In this document: positions 8,545 through 17,195 of the stretch, in pieces
How the letters are laid out: each line of letters opens with the position of its first letter
Numbering within the stretch: position 1 is the stretch's first letter
DNA from: Methanoculleus thermophilus
GTDB lineage: Archaea > Halobacteriota > Methanomicrobia > Methanomicrobiales > Methanoculleaceae
DNA length: 64,000 nt
NCBI RefSeq assembly: GCF_001571405.1
Contig: NZ_BCNX01000009.1
Location: 60,695 to 124,694, forward strand
Reading direction: 5' to 3'
Translations under genes and position numbers: made by a program
Notes under the pieces: model-generated
Databases searched by the model: none
What the model saw: the letters and a program-made list of their open reading frames with translations, nothing else
Told to the model about the DNA's origin: nothing

Positions 8545-9435
8545 ATGAAGGCATTTCTTGCCGAGTATTCCATATGCAACGACCCCGAGCTTGCGCCCGA
8601 GGGTGCGGCCATGCTCGCCGCAATAAGCGAGAGTTTTGCCCGGTGCGGCTATGATGTGGTGACGCCGGAGAAAGCCGACTTCGAGGGCGAGATCCGGAGG
8701 CTTGCCCCGGGATGCGACGTAGGTCTGGTCATTGCCCCCGACCATCTACTCTTTCGGTATACGTATCTTCTTGAGCAGTTCACCCACAACATCGGGTGTG
8801 GAAGCATGAATGCGGCTGTCTGCGCAAACAAGCAGCGGGCAGCAGCGATTCTCTCCAGGAACGGGATAGCGGTCCCCCCTGATGCCGGCGAAGGAAGAAG
8901 GGTTGTCAAACCGATAATGGGCTGCGGCACTCAGGGAGTAAGACTGACTGATGAGGAACCCGGCGACGGCGAATTTGCTCAGGCGTACATAGAGGGAGAA
9001 GCGCTGAGCGTAAGCCTTGTGGGGAGCCGGGTGACCGGTGACGTCTGCGAGTATTACTCAGGCAACCCACCGCTCCTGCTTGCCGTCAACAGGCAGGAGA
9101 TTGCCATAACTGACGATGGGAGGTTTGAGTACCTCGGCGGCGAGACGCCCGTCCACCACGAACGTGAGAACGAGATCGTCGAGACCGCCATCCGGGCGAT
9201 GAACGTCCTTGGGTGCCAGGGGTATACCGGGGTCGACGTCATCGTCGGTGATGATGACATCTACGTAGTGGACGTCAATCCCCGGCCCACGACCAGTCTA
9301 GTTGGCATCGCGGCCGTAATGGAGGAGGAGATCGCCGATATCCTCGTAAAAGCGTCTCATGGCGAAGCACCCGGAGAAGTTAACCTCTCCGGGAGAGTTC
9401 GGTTTGATAAAGGCGGGAGGATCAACCTGCTATGA
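8545..9435 (+). CDS. mfnD: tyramine-L-glutamate ligase (methanofuran biosynthesis)
   Basis: MfnD is an ATP-grasp enzyme that joins tyramine to glutamate, an early step in making the methanofuran side chain. Starting at MKAFLAEYS gives 296 residues; upstream codons of the open frame are not family-like. The ATP-grasp core is visible as VVKPIMGCGTQGVRL, EGEALSVSLVG and the metal-binding IYVVDVNPRPTTSLVGI. mfnF overlaps its end by four bases (ATGA), so translation is coupled and both belong to the same pathway. Confidence 0.92.
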   Translation: MKAFLAEYSICNDPELAPEGAAMLAAISESFARCGYDVVTPEKADFEGEIRRLAPGCDVGLVIAPDHLLFRYTYLLEQFTHNIGCGSMNAAVCANKQRAAAILSRNGIAVPPDAGEGRRVVKPIMGCGTQGVRLTDEEPGDGEFAQAYIEGEALSVSLVGSRVTGDVCEYYSGNPPLLLAVNRQEIAITDDGRFEYLGGETPVHHERENEIVETAIRAMNVLGCQGYTGVDVIVGDDDIYVVDVNPRPTTSLVGIAAVMEEEIADILVKASHGEAPGEVNLSGRVRFDKGGRINLL

Positions 9436-10358
9436 TCGGCATCGATGTCGGTGGCGCGAACCTCAAGGTCGTCGACGACGACGGCGTGCATATTCACTAC
9501 TGCCCGCTCTGGCAGGGCGCACCACTCAGAGAGCTTCTCAAAGAGTACGAAGGGCCCGCTGCCGTGGTGATGAGCGGAGAACTCGCAGACTGCTTTCCAA
9601 GCAAAATCGAGGGTATTCGATGGATCGTTGGGGCCGTCCAGAGCACTGTCCCCAGCGCCATATTCTACGGCACCGATGCAGCCTTCCATACCCAGCCGGT
9701 CCCGAACCTTGCCGCCGCGAACTGGTTGGCTTCGGCTGATTATCTGCGCGAGGAGTATCCCGATGCGGTCCTCCTTGACGTCGGGAGCACCACCGCCGAT
9801 ATCATCCCTCTCAACGACTTCGAGAGCCTCAAAGGGCTGACCGACACCATGCGGCTACAGAAACAGTACCTCGTCTACACCGGCATGCTCCGTACGAATA
9901 TCGCCACGATCCTCTCCACGGTCACGCTTGACGGGACCGCGACGCCGGTGAGTACCGAGTACTTTGCTTCAAGCGCCGACGCACACCTCGTTCTCGGCCA
10001 TATCACCCCGGAGGAGTACACCTGCCCGACACCCGATAATGGTGCGAAGACCACAGAGGGTGCGCTCCGCAGGCTTGCCCGGGTTGTCTGCGCGGATCTC
10101 GATGAGATCGGGGAATCCGGGGCAATCCAGGTGGCACGGCAGTTCTGGGAAGCCCAGCGGACATTGATCGCTCGCGCAGTGGGGCGTGCGCTCTTCAAGA
10201 GTGGAGCCGAGCAGGTGATCACGGCGGGCATTGGGGCAGACCTTTTTGCCCGTGAACTGGGGGGTATCACACTGAACGGGGAGATTGGGGAAGTCGCGGA
10301 TGCACTGCCGGCGTACGCAGTCAGGGAGGTGGCATCACGGCATCGCGCTGGAGACTGA
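9432..10358 (+). CDS. mfnF: methanofuran side-chain condensing enzyme MfnF
   Basis: MfnF joins the phosphorylated furan-methanamine to gamma-glutamyltyramine to give the methanofuran core. The 308-residue protein belongs to an ASKHA-like family once named H4MPT-linked C1 transfer pathway protein. Visible are MIGIDVGGANLKVVD (N-terminal phosphate loop), VLLDVGSTTADIIPL near residue 113 (second loop) and EQVITAGIGADLFARELG near 265. The start codon overlaps the mfnD stop (ATGA). Length is typical. Confidence 0.92.
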   Translation: MIGIDVGGANLKVVDDDGVHIHYCPLWQGAPLRELLKEYEGPAAVVMSGELADCFPSKIEGIRWIVGAVQSTVPSAIFYGTDAAFHTQPVPNLAAANWLASADYLREEYPDAVLLDVGSTTADIIPLNDFESLKGLTDTMRLQKQYLVYTGMLRTNIATILSTVTLDGTATPVSTEYFASSADAHLVLGHITPEEYTCPTPDNGAKTTEGALRRLARVVCADLDEIGESGAIQVARQFWEAQRTLIARAVGRALFKSGAEQVITAGIGADLFARELGGITLNGEIGEVADALPAYAVREVASRHRAGD

Positions 10359-10369
10359 CCCTCGCTCTG

Positions 10370-10576
10370 TTGGCAGTCTCGATCGCCATCACGGCAGTCT
10401 CGCTGGCCCTAGGCTTTCCGTTCTTCCTGCTCTTTCTATTTATACCGCTGATCCCGCTCTTTGGAAGACCGCCAGCCATGAAGCGCTGCCCGACCTGCGG
10501 TTGGGAAACCGCAGGCAGCGAGCGCTTCTGCCCCTATGACGGGTCGCCGCTCAGAGTCGAGGATGAAAGTGGCTAG
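10370..10576 (+). CDS. small membrane protein with a C-terminal zinc ribbon
   Basis: This protein of about 68 residues has one strongly hydrophobic segment (LALGFPFFLLFLFIPLIPLF) followed by a zinc ribbon, CPTCGWETAGSERFCPYDG, with four metal-binding positions apart from an atypical last Cys spacing. No ATG is available. A TTG at 10370 is the best start, although the open frame reaches back over the end of mfnF, where a GGAGGT occurs. Function unknown. It lies 11 bases after mfnF and its 3' half is overlapped by an antisense frame. Confidence 0.6.
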   Translation: MAVSIAITAVSLALGFPFFLLFLFIPLIPLFGRPPAMKRCPTCGWETAGSERFCPYDGSPLRVEDESG

Positions 10577-11035
10577 GTTCAGCAGGGAGAGCGGTAGAGG
10601 GATGCCGAAGAGTTCGGTTGCCGGAATTGGACCGAAGTCGCGGGAGGCGTAGTTCCGGATCGTCCCTCGATCAACGACGATCCCCATTGCCCGGAGGTAC
10701 TGTGCCACGCGGTTGAAGGGCATCTGATGCGAGAGAACGAGGCAGAGGTCAACGATGGGTGATCCTAGACGGGTGTCGGGATAGAATGGCGCGTCGGCGT
10801 AGCAGAGGGCGCCGCATTTCAGGCAGTAGAATCGCTTCACATACACCTGGATTGTTCGCTCTTTTCCGTCCTCAAGCAGAACGGCAAATCGTTTTGCCCG
10901 CAGATCGTGTCCGCTCACCGGACCGCCGCACGATGGACAGGCATCAAGATCGACGAACTTGGCACCTTCCATCGACGAAAGGGCATTTCCCACCAGATCG
11001 ACGAGCATCGGGGGAATTAAGAGTTTCTTCTTCAC
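10436..11035 (-). pseudogene. zinc-ribbon protein, possibly transposon-derived and truncated
   Basis: The first ~150 residues form a coherent protein. It starts (GTG) at KKKLLIPPMLVDLVGNAL, has a zinc ribbon made of CPSCGG and CLKCGALC, then LGSPIVDLCLVLSHQMPFNRVAQYL and a helix-turn-helix-like MGIVVDRGTIRNYAS. This architecture resembles the N-terminal part of ISL3-like transposases and related zinc-ribbon ORFs in methanogens. After PLPLSLLNLA the frame simply reads antisense through the neighbouring zinc-ribbon gene, so the natural C-terminus looks lost. TATTTTTACAT lies about 25 bases upstream of the start. No terminal inverted repeats were found. Confidence 0.5.
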
Positions 11036-11407
11036 AACAACAGTCCTCTCGCTGTGGTATGTAAAAATAGGTGTCCACCAATAATAAACATCACTCCCAA
11101 AACATGAAAGACAACTAATTCATGGCGTAAAGGCCGTTTTCGGATACAATATTGCATCTTTTTACTCAGCCACATACTCACGTATCAATCAGGGCACCAT
11201 ATGGAACTTGAGGGTATGGGCGACCATCTCCTGCTTGGCGTCAATTACGGCAGTTTTGTTCTGAAGGGGCGCACCGTGATATGCACCCATCTCCGCCCTC
11301 CAAGACCGGATCGGACCCTTTACTCCTATGACCGTATCCGACCTAACCGGATGGGACCGGGTTTACCCACACATATTCATCAAAAACAGACCTGTTAATC
11401 ACTACTG
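11036..11407. other. gene-free region upstream of fdhA
   Basis: About 370 bases holding promoters for the divergent zinc-ribbon ORF (left) and fdhA (right). A 65-codon open frame at 11201-11398 has no recognisable domain and is probably chance. Confidence 0.5.
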
Positions 11408-11416
11408 TTAAATATT
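11408..11416 (+). promoter_or_regulatory. likely TATA element of fdhAB
   Basis: TTAAATATT lies 36 bases before the fdhA ATG, leaving room for a short leader that carries the ribosome binding site GAGG at 11441-11444. Confidence 0.45.
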
Positions 11417-11451
11417 CCCATAGTCCATATTTGTGTATCCGAGGTTTTACC

Positions 11452-13518
11452 ATGGATCTCAAGTATGTACAGACAACGTGCCCGTACTGTGGTACCGGGT
11501 GCAGTTTCAACCTCGTCGTGAAGGACGGGAAGGTTGTCGGCACACAGCCTTACACCCGCTCTCCAGTCAACGAGGGAAGGGTCTGCCCCAAAGGGACTTA
11601 TGCTCATGAGTTCGTAAACAGCCCGGACCGTCTCACAAAGCCGCTCATCAAGAAGGACGGCAAGTTCGTCGAGGCGACCTGGGACGAGGCATACGACCTG
11701 ATCGTACAGAAGTTCAAGTCCTACAAGCCCGGTGAGACCGCCTGCCTCGCATCAGCCCGTGTCTCTAACGAAGAGAACTACCTGATGATGAAGTTCGCCC
11801 GGGCCGTCCTCAAGACTCCGCACATCGACCACTGCGCCCGGCTCTGCCACTCGTCCACCGTCGCCGGTCTTGCCGCCTCGTTCGGCTCCGGTGCGATGAC
11901 CAACTCGATCAACGATATCGCCGAGTCGAAGTGCCTCTTCATCATCGGGTCCAACACCTTCGAGCAGCACCCGCTCATCGGCCGCAAGATTGTCCAGGCA
12001 AAGCAGAACGGCGCAAAGATCATCTACGCCGACCCGCGCTACACCCCGACCGCCCGGCAGGCCGATCTCTACATGCCGTTCATCTCCGGGACCGATGTCG
12101 CTATCCTGAACGGTCTCATGCAGGAGATCATCAAGAACGGCTGGGAAGACAAGGAATTCATCGAGAAGAGGACGAAAGACTTCGAGAAACTCAAGGAAGT
12201 CGTCATGAAGGAGGACTACAGCCTTGAGAACGTCTCGAAGATCTCCGGCATCCCCGTCGAGAGCCTCAAGCAGACCGCAGAGTGGCTCGGCACCTGTAAG
12301 CCCGGCGCAATCCTCTACTCGATGGGCATCACCCAGCACACCGTCGGCGTCGACAACGTCCGGTCGGTCGCGAACCTCCAGATGCTGCTCGGCAACCTGG
12401 GCAAGCCCGGCGCCGGCGTGAACGCACTCCGCGGCCAGAACAACGTCCAGGGCGCCTGCGACATGGGAGCCCTCCCGAACGTCTACACCGGCTACCAGAA
12501 GGTCACCGACGAAGCGACCCGCAAGAAGTTCATCGAGGCATGGGGCGTCGACGATATTGCCGAGGGCAAGGTCGGCTACACGGTCACCGAACTGATCAAC
12601 GTCCTCGCCGACAAGCCCGGCGAGATCAAGGGGCTCTACATCATGGGCGAGAACCCGATGCTCTCCGACCCCGACCTTCATCACGTCGAGAAGGGCCTCA
12701 AGAACGCCGAGTTCATCGTCGTTCAGGATATCTTCATGACCGAGACCGCCGAACTCGCCGACGTCGTTCTCCCCGCCGCCTGCTTTGCTGAGCGCGACGG
12801 CACCCAGACCAGCACCGAGCGGCGCGTCCAGCGCTGGAGAAAGGCCCAGAACCCGCCCGGTGAGGCGAAGGAAGACTGGCAGATCATCTGCGAACTCGCC
12901 GCAAGGATGGGCTACGAGAAACAGTTCTCGTTCAAGAGCCCCGAGGAGATCTTCAACGAGATCGCCGCGGTCACGCCGTCCTATCACGGCATGTCCTACG
13001 CCCGCCTCGAGAAGCCTGAAGCTCTCCACTGGCCCTGCCCATCCGAGGACCACCCTGGAACGCCCATCCTGCACCGCGAGAAGTTCGCCACCCCCGACGG
13101 TCTCGGCATCTTCGCGCCAATCGAGTGGAAACCGCCGGCGGAGGTCCCCGACGAGGAGTACCCGTTCGTGCTCACAACCGGCCGTATCCTCTGGCACTGG
13201 CACACCGGCAGCATGACCCGCCGGTCTGTAACGCTCGATAACGAGGTCCCCACGGGCTGGATCGAGATCAACCCCGAAGACGCAAAGGCGCTCGGCATAC
13301 AGAACAAAGAGATCGTTCGCGCAACGACCCGCCGTGGCTCGGTCGACGTCCCCGCAAAGGTGACCCCTGACATCATGAAGGGCGTCATGTTCATGCCGTT
13401 CCACTTCGCCGAGTGCGCAGCGAACGTCCTGACGAACAACGCTCTCGACCCGATCGCAAAGATCCCGGAGTTCAAGGCCTGTGCCGTGAAGGTCGAGAAG
13501 ATCACAAAGGAGGCCTGA
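11452..13518 (+). CDS. fdhA: formate dehydrogenase, catalytic alpha subunit
   Basis: FdhA oxidises formate at a molybdenum or tungsten bis-pterin site and passes electrons through FdhB to F420 or the heterodisulfide reductase complex. The 688-residue protein starts MDLKYVQTTC. The N-terminal 4Fe-4S site uses Cys10, Cys13, Cys17 and Cys45. The metal ligand is Cys132 in HCARLCHSST, so this is the cysteine, not the selenocysteine, form. Pterin-binding and molydopterin-dinucleotide domains follow (GAGVNALRGQNNVQGACDMG near 322; TTGRILWHWHTGSMTRRS near 577). GAGGT precedes the start. fdhB follows after two bases. Codon use is strongly biased to C-ending codons, as in highly expressed genes. Confidence 0.96.
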   Translation: MDLKYVQTTCPYCGTGCSFNLVVKDGKVVGTQPYTRSPVNEGRVCPKGTYAHEFVNSPDRLTKPLIKKDGKFVEATWDEAYDLIVQKFKSYKPGETACLASARVSNEENYLMMKFARAVLKTPHIDHCARLCHSSTVAGLAASFGSGAMTNSINDIAESKCLFIIGSNTFEQHPLIGRKIVQAKQNGAKIIYADPRYTPTARQADLYMPFISGTDVAILNGLMQEIIKNGWEDKEFIEKRTKDFEKLKEVVMKEDYSLENVSKISGIPVESLKQTAEWLGTCKPGAILYSMGITQHTVGVDNVRSVANLQMLLGNLGKPGAGVNALRGQNNVQGACDMGALPNVYTGYQKVTDEATRKKFIEAWGVDDIAEGKVGYTVTELINVLADKPGEIKGLYIMGENPMLSDPDLHHVEKGLKNAEFIVVQDIFMTETAELADVVLPAACFAERDGTQTSTERRVQRWRKAQNPPGEAKEDWQIICELAARMGYEKQFSFKSPEEIFNEIAAVTPSYHGMSYARLEKPEALHWPCPSEDHPGTPILHREKFATPDGLGIFAPIEWKPPAEVPDEEYPFVLTTGRILWHWHTGSMTRRSVTLDNEVPTGWIEINPEDAKALGIQNKEIVRATTRRGSVDVPAKVTPDIMKGVMFMPFHFAECAANVLTNNALDPIAKIPEFKACAVKVEKITKEA

Positions 13519-13520
13519 AA

Positions 13521-14759
13521 ATGGCAGCAAAAGGCGACATGTTCTACGCATGGGCAGCCGACGCCGTCTGCCAGGAGAGGGGCGAGTGCGGTGGAGCGAT
13601 CACCGCTCTGCTGACGCACGCCCTTAAATCCGGCATGGTGGACGCAGTCCTTGCAGTCAAGAAGGGACAGGATATTTATGACGCCGTCCCCACACTCATC
13701 ACCGACCCCGCAGAGATCGCAGAGACGGCAGGATCCCTCCACTGTGGTACGCTCCTGCTCTCGAAACTTGTCAAGAAGTACCTCGACGGCGCCGAGAATA
13801 TGAAGATCGCCGTCACGGTCAAGGGCTGCGACGCGATGGGTCTTTACGAACTTGCGAAGCGCAACCAGGTCAACCTGGACAACATCCTGATGATCGGCGT
13901 CAACTGTGGTGGTTCGGTCAGCCCCGTCGCCGCCCGGAAGATGATCGCCGAGAAGTTCGGCGTTAACCCCGACGACGTCGTCAAGGAAGAGATCGACAAG
14001 GGCCAGTTCATCATCGTCACGAAGGACGGTCAGCACAAGGGCATCTCGATCGACGAACTCGAGGAAGAAGGGTTCGGCCGCCGCAGCAACTGCCGCCGCT
14101 GCAAGATGAAGATCCCCCGCCAGGCCGATCTTGCCTGCGGAAACTGGGGTGTCATCGGTGACAAGGCCGGCAAGGCGACCTTCGTCGAGGTCTGCTCGGA
14201 GAAGGGGGCAAACCTCCTCGATGCAGCCGTGAAGGCCGGTGCGGTGAAGACCGAGGCGCCGAACCCGAAGGGTATCGAGATCCGCGGCAAAGTCGAGAGC
14301 GCGATGCTCAAACTCGGCGACAAGTGGCGGGCGCGCTACTTCGAGGAACTCGGCGAAGGCAAGGACCGCTTGAAGAAGATCATGGACGAGACGAGCCGGT
14401 GCATCAAGTGCTACCAGTGCATCGAGAACTGTCCGATCTGCTACTGCGTCGAGTGCAGCACGAAGAAGTCCTACCTGGTCGAGCCCGGTCAGGTCCCGCC
14501 GCCGTTCATGTTCCACCTGATCCGCTACGCGCACATCTCGGACTCGTGTATCAACTGCGGCCAGTGCGAGGAGCACTGCGCGATGGATATTCCAAACGCG
14601 CTCTTCATGCACGCCCTGCAGGTCGATCTCCAGGAGATGTTCGGCCACACCCCGGGTGTGGACATGGAACTCCCAGTGCTCGCGCTCGTCGAGGAGCAGG
14701 CGGAGCGCAAGCGGCTTGCCGACACCGGCAGCGACCAGATCTTCAACATCTTTGGGTAA
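13521..14759 (+). CDS. fdhB: formate dehydrogenase, F420-interacting beta subunit
   Basis: FdhB carries FAD and iron-sulfur clusters and transfers electrons from FdhA to coenzyme F420 or a partner complex. The start MAAKGDMFYAW, two bases after the fdhA stop, gives 412 residues; the open frame extends upstream only inside fdhA. The FrhB/FdhB fold is recognisable from ECGGAITALL and VKGCDAMGLYELAKR. The Cys-rich SNCRRCKMKI and LACGNWG follow at about 193-210. Two ferredoxin clusters are CIKCYQCIENCPICYC near 294 and CINCGQCEEHC near 345. Co-transcribed with fdhA and followed by a terminator hairpin. Confidence 0.95.
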   Translation: MAAKGDMFYAWAADAVCQERGECGGAITALLTHALKSGMVDAVLAVKKGQDIYDAVPTLITDPAEIAETAGSLHCGTLLLSKLVKKYLDGAENMKIAVTVKGCDAMGLYELAKRNQVNLDNILMIGVNCGGSVSPVAARKMIAEKFGVNPDDVVKEEIDKGQFIIVTKDGQHKGISIDELEEEGFGRRSNCRRCKMKIPRQADLACGNWGVIGDKAGKATFVEVCSEKGANLLDAAVKAGAVKTEAPNPKGIEIRGKVESAMLKLGDKWRARYFEELGEGKDRLKKIMDETSRCIKCYQCIENCPICYCVECSTKKSYLVEPGQVPPPFMFHLIRYAHISDSCINCGQCEEHCAMDIPNALFMHALQVDLQEMFGHTPGVDMELPVLALVEEQAERKRLADTGSDQIFNIFG

Positions 14760-14783
14760 GGGAGATATCTCCCTCTTTTTTTG
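14760..14783 (+). terminator. hairpin terminator after fdhAB
   Basis: GGGAGA-TA-TCTCCC is a 14-base perfect inverted repeat beginning at the first base after the fdhB stop, followed by a run rich in T (tcttttttt). It has the form of an intrinsic terminator. Confidence 0.65.
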
Positions 14784-14933
14784 AGACTTCATCGCTCCTC
14801 TCACGAGAGTACGGGGAGTCCATCTTTGCGGTCCAGTGCCTTCGCGTGACGTCGTATCGCACACTCTTCAACGCCTGTTCACGCAGAACCACAGGTTAAC
14901 GTACGCCGTTGTATGGAAAAAGAAGAGATTGGT

Positions 14934-15434
14934 TCACTGAATGGTGATGGTATATGAGAGAGCCGGAATAGCGCTCTGATTGGCGAAGGTCTCCTCATGG
15001 CCATCGGGGAACCGAACCACCGTCAGATCAGGGGAGAAGTCGGCTTCAACAAGTGCGGCAAACCAGTAGCGGTCGAGCACTTCCTGCGCCCCGGTAAAGT
15101 CAAGTCCCGGCGTGGAGTAGATAGTCTCATTATCGGTGCTCTCGATTCTCGCAAAATTCAAGACCGAGAACCTGGCGGAATCGCCCTCGACCGAAGTCAC
15201 CGTTACGGGCGACCCGGTTGCCATCTCAAGCGCGGATTTCAACTCTTGCTCCGGCTCGGCGATCTTGAGAAAGACTGCAATCCTCTCAATCCACGAGAGG
15301 GTGTAGTTAAAGGTGACGTCTGCACTCCCATCCTCGTCCACGGCGATCAGAAGGTTGTCTGCGCTGAAGGCCCCGGCCGGGGCAGTCATAAGCATCAGGA
15401 CCAGGAAGGAGGCGACCAGGATTCCTCGTTTCAT
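14934..15434 (-). CDS. secreted protein of unknown function
   Basis: The 166-residue protein begins with a signal peptide (MKRGILVASFLVLMLMTAPAGAFSA). I place the start at the ATG at 15434 because AGAGGT sits at proper spacing; the frame is open seven codons more. The mature part reads like a beta-rich exported domain (DEDGSADVTFNYTLSWIER, then VRFPDGHEETF). There is no C-terminal membrane anchor and no PGF motif. I recognise no named family beyond similarity in style to DUF-type methanogen exported proteins. It ends towards fdhB and stands alone. Confidence 0.7.
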   Translation of the reverse strand: MKRGILVASFLVLMLMTAPAGAFSADNLLIAVDEDGSADVTFNYTLSWIERIAVFLKIAEPEQELKSALEMATGSPVTVTSVEGDSARFSVLNFARIESTDNETIYSTPGLDFTGAQEVLDRYWFAALVEADFSPDLTVVRFPDGHEETFANQSAIPALSYTITIQ

Positions 15435-15576
15435 CCGCATACCTCTAAGAACCATACATCGTTCAAATGGATAAACATATGGTGAATGTCACCAGGCGTG
15501 TAAGCATTAGAGTCCTAAACCCTTGCAACTCACCCATAACGGCAGATCCCCCTGTGAGCAGGTTGAGCGCCTGTGC

Positions 15577-15843
15577 TCACTCATATCCTTCCGTCTCCTC
15601 AAACGTCCTCACATCGTAATTCTGTAATAAACCGGTCTCTGGATTCACATGGATCATCAGGAAGAGTTCGTACTCCGGGTTCTCCCAGAGAGCAAGAGCC
15701 GGCTTATCCTCTTTCGCCTGGAATCCAAGATCCCAAAGAGCCTCACGGATCCTCTCGTATGGTGCATCCACGGTGACGACCTCCCGGACCCTCTCCTTCA
15801 TAGCCTCCTGCACATCCCGGTCAATCTTCATCAGTTTTGGCAT
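15577..15843 (-). CDS. small uncharacterised protein, paralogue of the next gene
   Basis: This acidic soluble protein of 88 residues has no recognised family. Its core YERIREALWDLGFQAKED, then ALALWENPEYELFLMIHVN, then YDVRTFEE aligns well with YTGVREALLAMNFIPERD, VTVWVQPDLKIFVLLKMN and YRVGVYDE in the neighbour at 15935-16219. A compact alpha/beta domain is likely. Both copies point away from the HTH-FHA/kinase operon. An alternative start is Met5. Confidence 0.6.
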   Translation of the reverse strand: MPKLMKIDRDVQEAMKERVREVVTVDAPYERIREALWDLGFQAKEDKPALALWENPEYELFLMIHVNPETGLLQNYDVRTFEETEGYE

Positions 15844-15934
15844 ACGAGGACCATACCGCCATACGCCCAGATAAACTTTGACCCGTTACGGCGGTTGAAA
15901 GGAGATGGGAGTGTAACAGTTATCATAAAGATCT

Positions 15935-16219
15935 TCACCGGGCATTATACACCGCAAGATCCTCAATCTCGTCATCCGGCTCATCATAAACACCCACGCG
16001 GTATCCGGCATACCCGCCTCCGAGATTCATTTTGAGCAGGACAAAGATTTTGAGGTCAGGCTGAACCCAGACCGTGACATCGGCGTCGTCTCGCTCAGGT
16101 ATGAAATTCATTGCCAGGAGCGCTTCCCTGACACCGGTATATTCGGGCATTGACTGGATCATCTCCTCGATCTCCGCCATCACAGCCCGTTGCTGCGTTG
16201 CCTCGATCTCATCAAGCAT
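15935..16219 (-). CDS. small uncharacterised protein, paralogue of the previous gene
   Basis: This is a 94-residue acidic protein. The start MLDEIEATQQ was chosen because a G-rich ribosome binding site (gtgggggtc) precedes it; the frame continues 16 codons further without similarity. It shares the REAL...F...W...P-D/E-Y/L core with the 88-residue protein downstream, indicating tandem duplication and divergence. Function unknown. It is divergent from the HTH-FHA gene, with about 187 bases between them. Confidence 0.6.
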   Translation of the reverse strand: MLDEIEATQQRAVMAEIEEMIQSMPEYTGVREALLAMNFIPERDDADVTVWVQPDLKIFVLLKMNLGGGYAGYRVGVYDEPDDEIEDLAVYNAR

Positions 16220-16406
16220 GACCCCCACGATCGAACTTTGTGTATAAAAGATGATCCAGAGAGCCAAAGTACACCCGGGTACTGTCGCGGGGAACTACAT
16301 GAGGCATTACGATGTGAGGATCACCCAAAAAGTCCGGCAAATTGCATAACCTTCATCATAAACCTCACAAAAACATACAGCAACCGAAGGCACAGCAGGG
16401 GGCACC

Positions 16407-17195
16407 ATGGCTAGCAACGACGACTCAAGGACACTGATCCTCGATATGGAGACCGACGATCTGGAGGAGCTCTCCGAGTACCTGGATGTGTTGAGCAGCA
16501 GTACACGCTTGAAGATCCTCAAAATCATCGAACGGACGCCAAAGACCGTTCGGGAGATCTCGGCCGCGATCGAGACGAGCTATGAGAACACAAAGAAACA
16601 TCTCGATAAACTCATGAGCATCGGGGTTATCCGGAAAGAGGCGGGTCTCTCCCGGCCGACCGCAAAAGGGGTTCATCCAGTCTGGAAATACTCGCTCGTG
16701 CCCGGGGGGCTTGAGGCGATCACACGAAGCCTCGGGCTGTTTGCGAACCTGAAATTGACACTCACTGATGCCATGCTTGCAAAGAAACTCGCCGGAGTGC
16801 GGGAGACCTTCGCGGGAGAGTTTGCCGGACTCTGCCCGGTCCTTATCCTTCTGGGAGGGGCAGAGGACGGCAAGGTCTTCCCGCTCGAAGATGAGAGTAT
16901 CGCTGTAGGCCGGGCGGACCCGGCCGTACCCGACCCTGGGAGGCCGGGGATCGTTCTTGGTGAAGATTACGCAGCGGTCACCCGCATCTCAAGGCCGCAC
17001 GCCCGGCTCACCCAGCGACAGGGTGTCTGGTTCATCGAGGATTGTGGCAGCACCGGGGGCACGTTCGTCAACGGCGCAACGCTTGACCAGGGCAGGCGAC
17101 GCGAACTCAATAACGGGGACCTGATCGAGCTTGCAAAGGGAGCGATGGGGGCGACTCTGGTCTTTGTTGTTCCCGGGGGTACCGGCGCCGAATGA
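16407..17195 (+). CDS. winged-helix regulator with C-terminal FHA domain
   Basis: This 262-residue protein joins an ArsR-like winged helix (residues about 20-100: LSSSTRLKILKIIERTPKTV, then ISAAIETSYENTKKHLDKL) to a forkhead-associated domain (about 140-258). FHA hallmarks are ESIAVGRAD, ISRPHARLTQ (Arg-Ser/Arg-x-His core) and DCGSTGGTFVNGATL. FHA domains bind phosphothreonine, so the protein may change DNA binding when phosphorylated or when it binds a phosphorylated partner. The following kinase gene overlaps its stop by four bases (ATGA), which strongly suggests the two act together. That functional link is inference. Confidence 0.88.
   Translation: MASNDDSRTLILDMETDDLEELSEYLDVLSSSTRLKILKIIERTPKTVREISAAIETSYENTKKHLDKLMSIGVIRKEAGLSRPTAKGVHPVWKYSLVPGGLEAITRSLGLFANLKLTLTDAMLAKKLAGVRETFAGEFAGLCPVLILLGGAEDGKVFPLEDESIAVGRADPAVPDPGRPGIVLGEDYAAVTRISRPHARLTQRQGVWFIEDCGSTGGTFVNGATLDQGRRRELNNGDLIELAKGAMGATLVFVVPGGTGAE

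Noticed and set aside
11201..11398. 65-codon frame upstream of fdhA
   Set aside because: No recognisable features; lies in promoter sequence with several rare-looking stretches.
11828..11860. Selenocysteine-type formate dehydrogenase
   Set aside because: The metal-ligand codon in HCARLCHSS is a normal cysteine codon (tgc at Cys132), with no in-frame TGA.
11752..13551. 599-codon open frame antisense to fdhA
   Set aside because: It mirrors fdhA, whose codons almost always end in C or G, which removes stops from the complementary frame. No domain or start signal.
12996..14864. 622-codon open frame antisense to fdhB and the end of fdhA
   Set aside because: Same codon-bias effect; composition is Asp/Leu/Val repeats typical of antisense frames.
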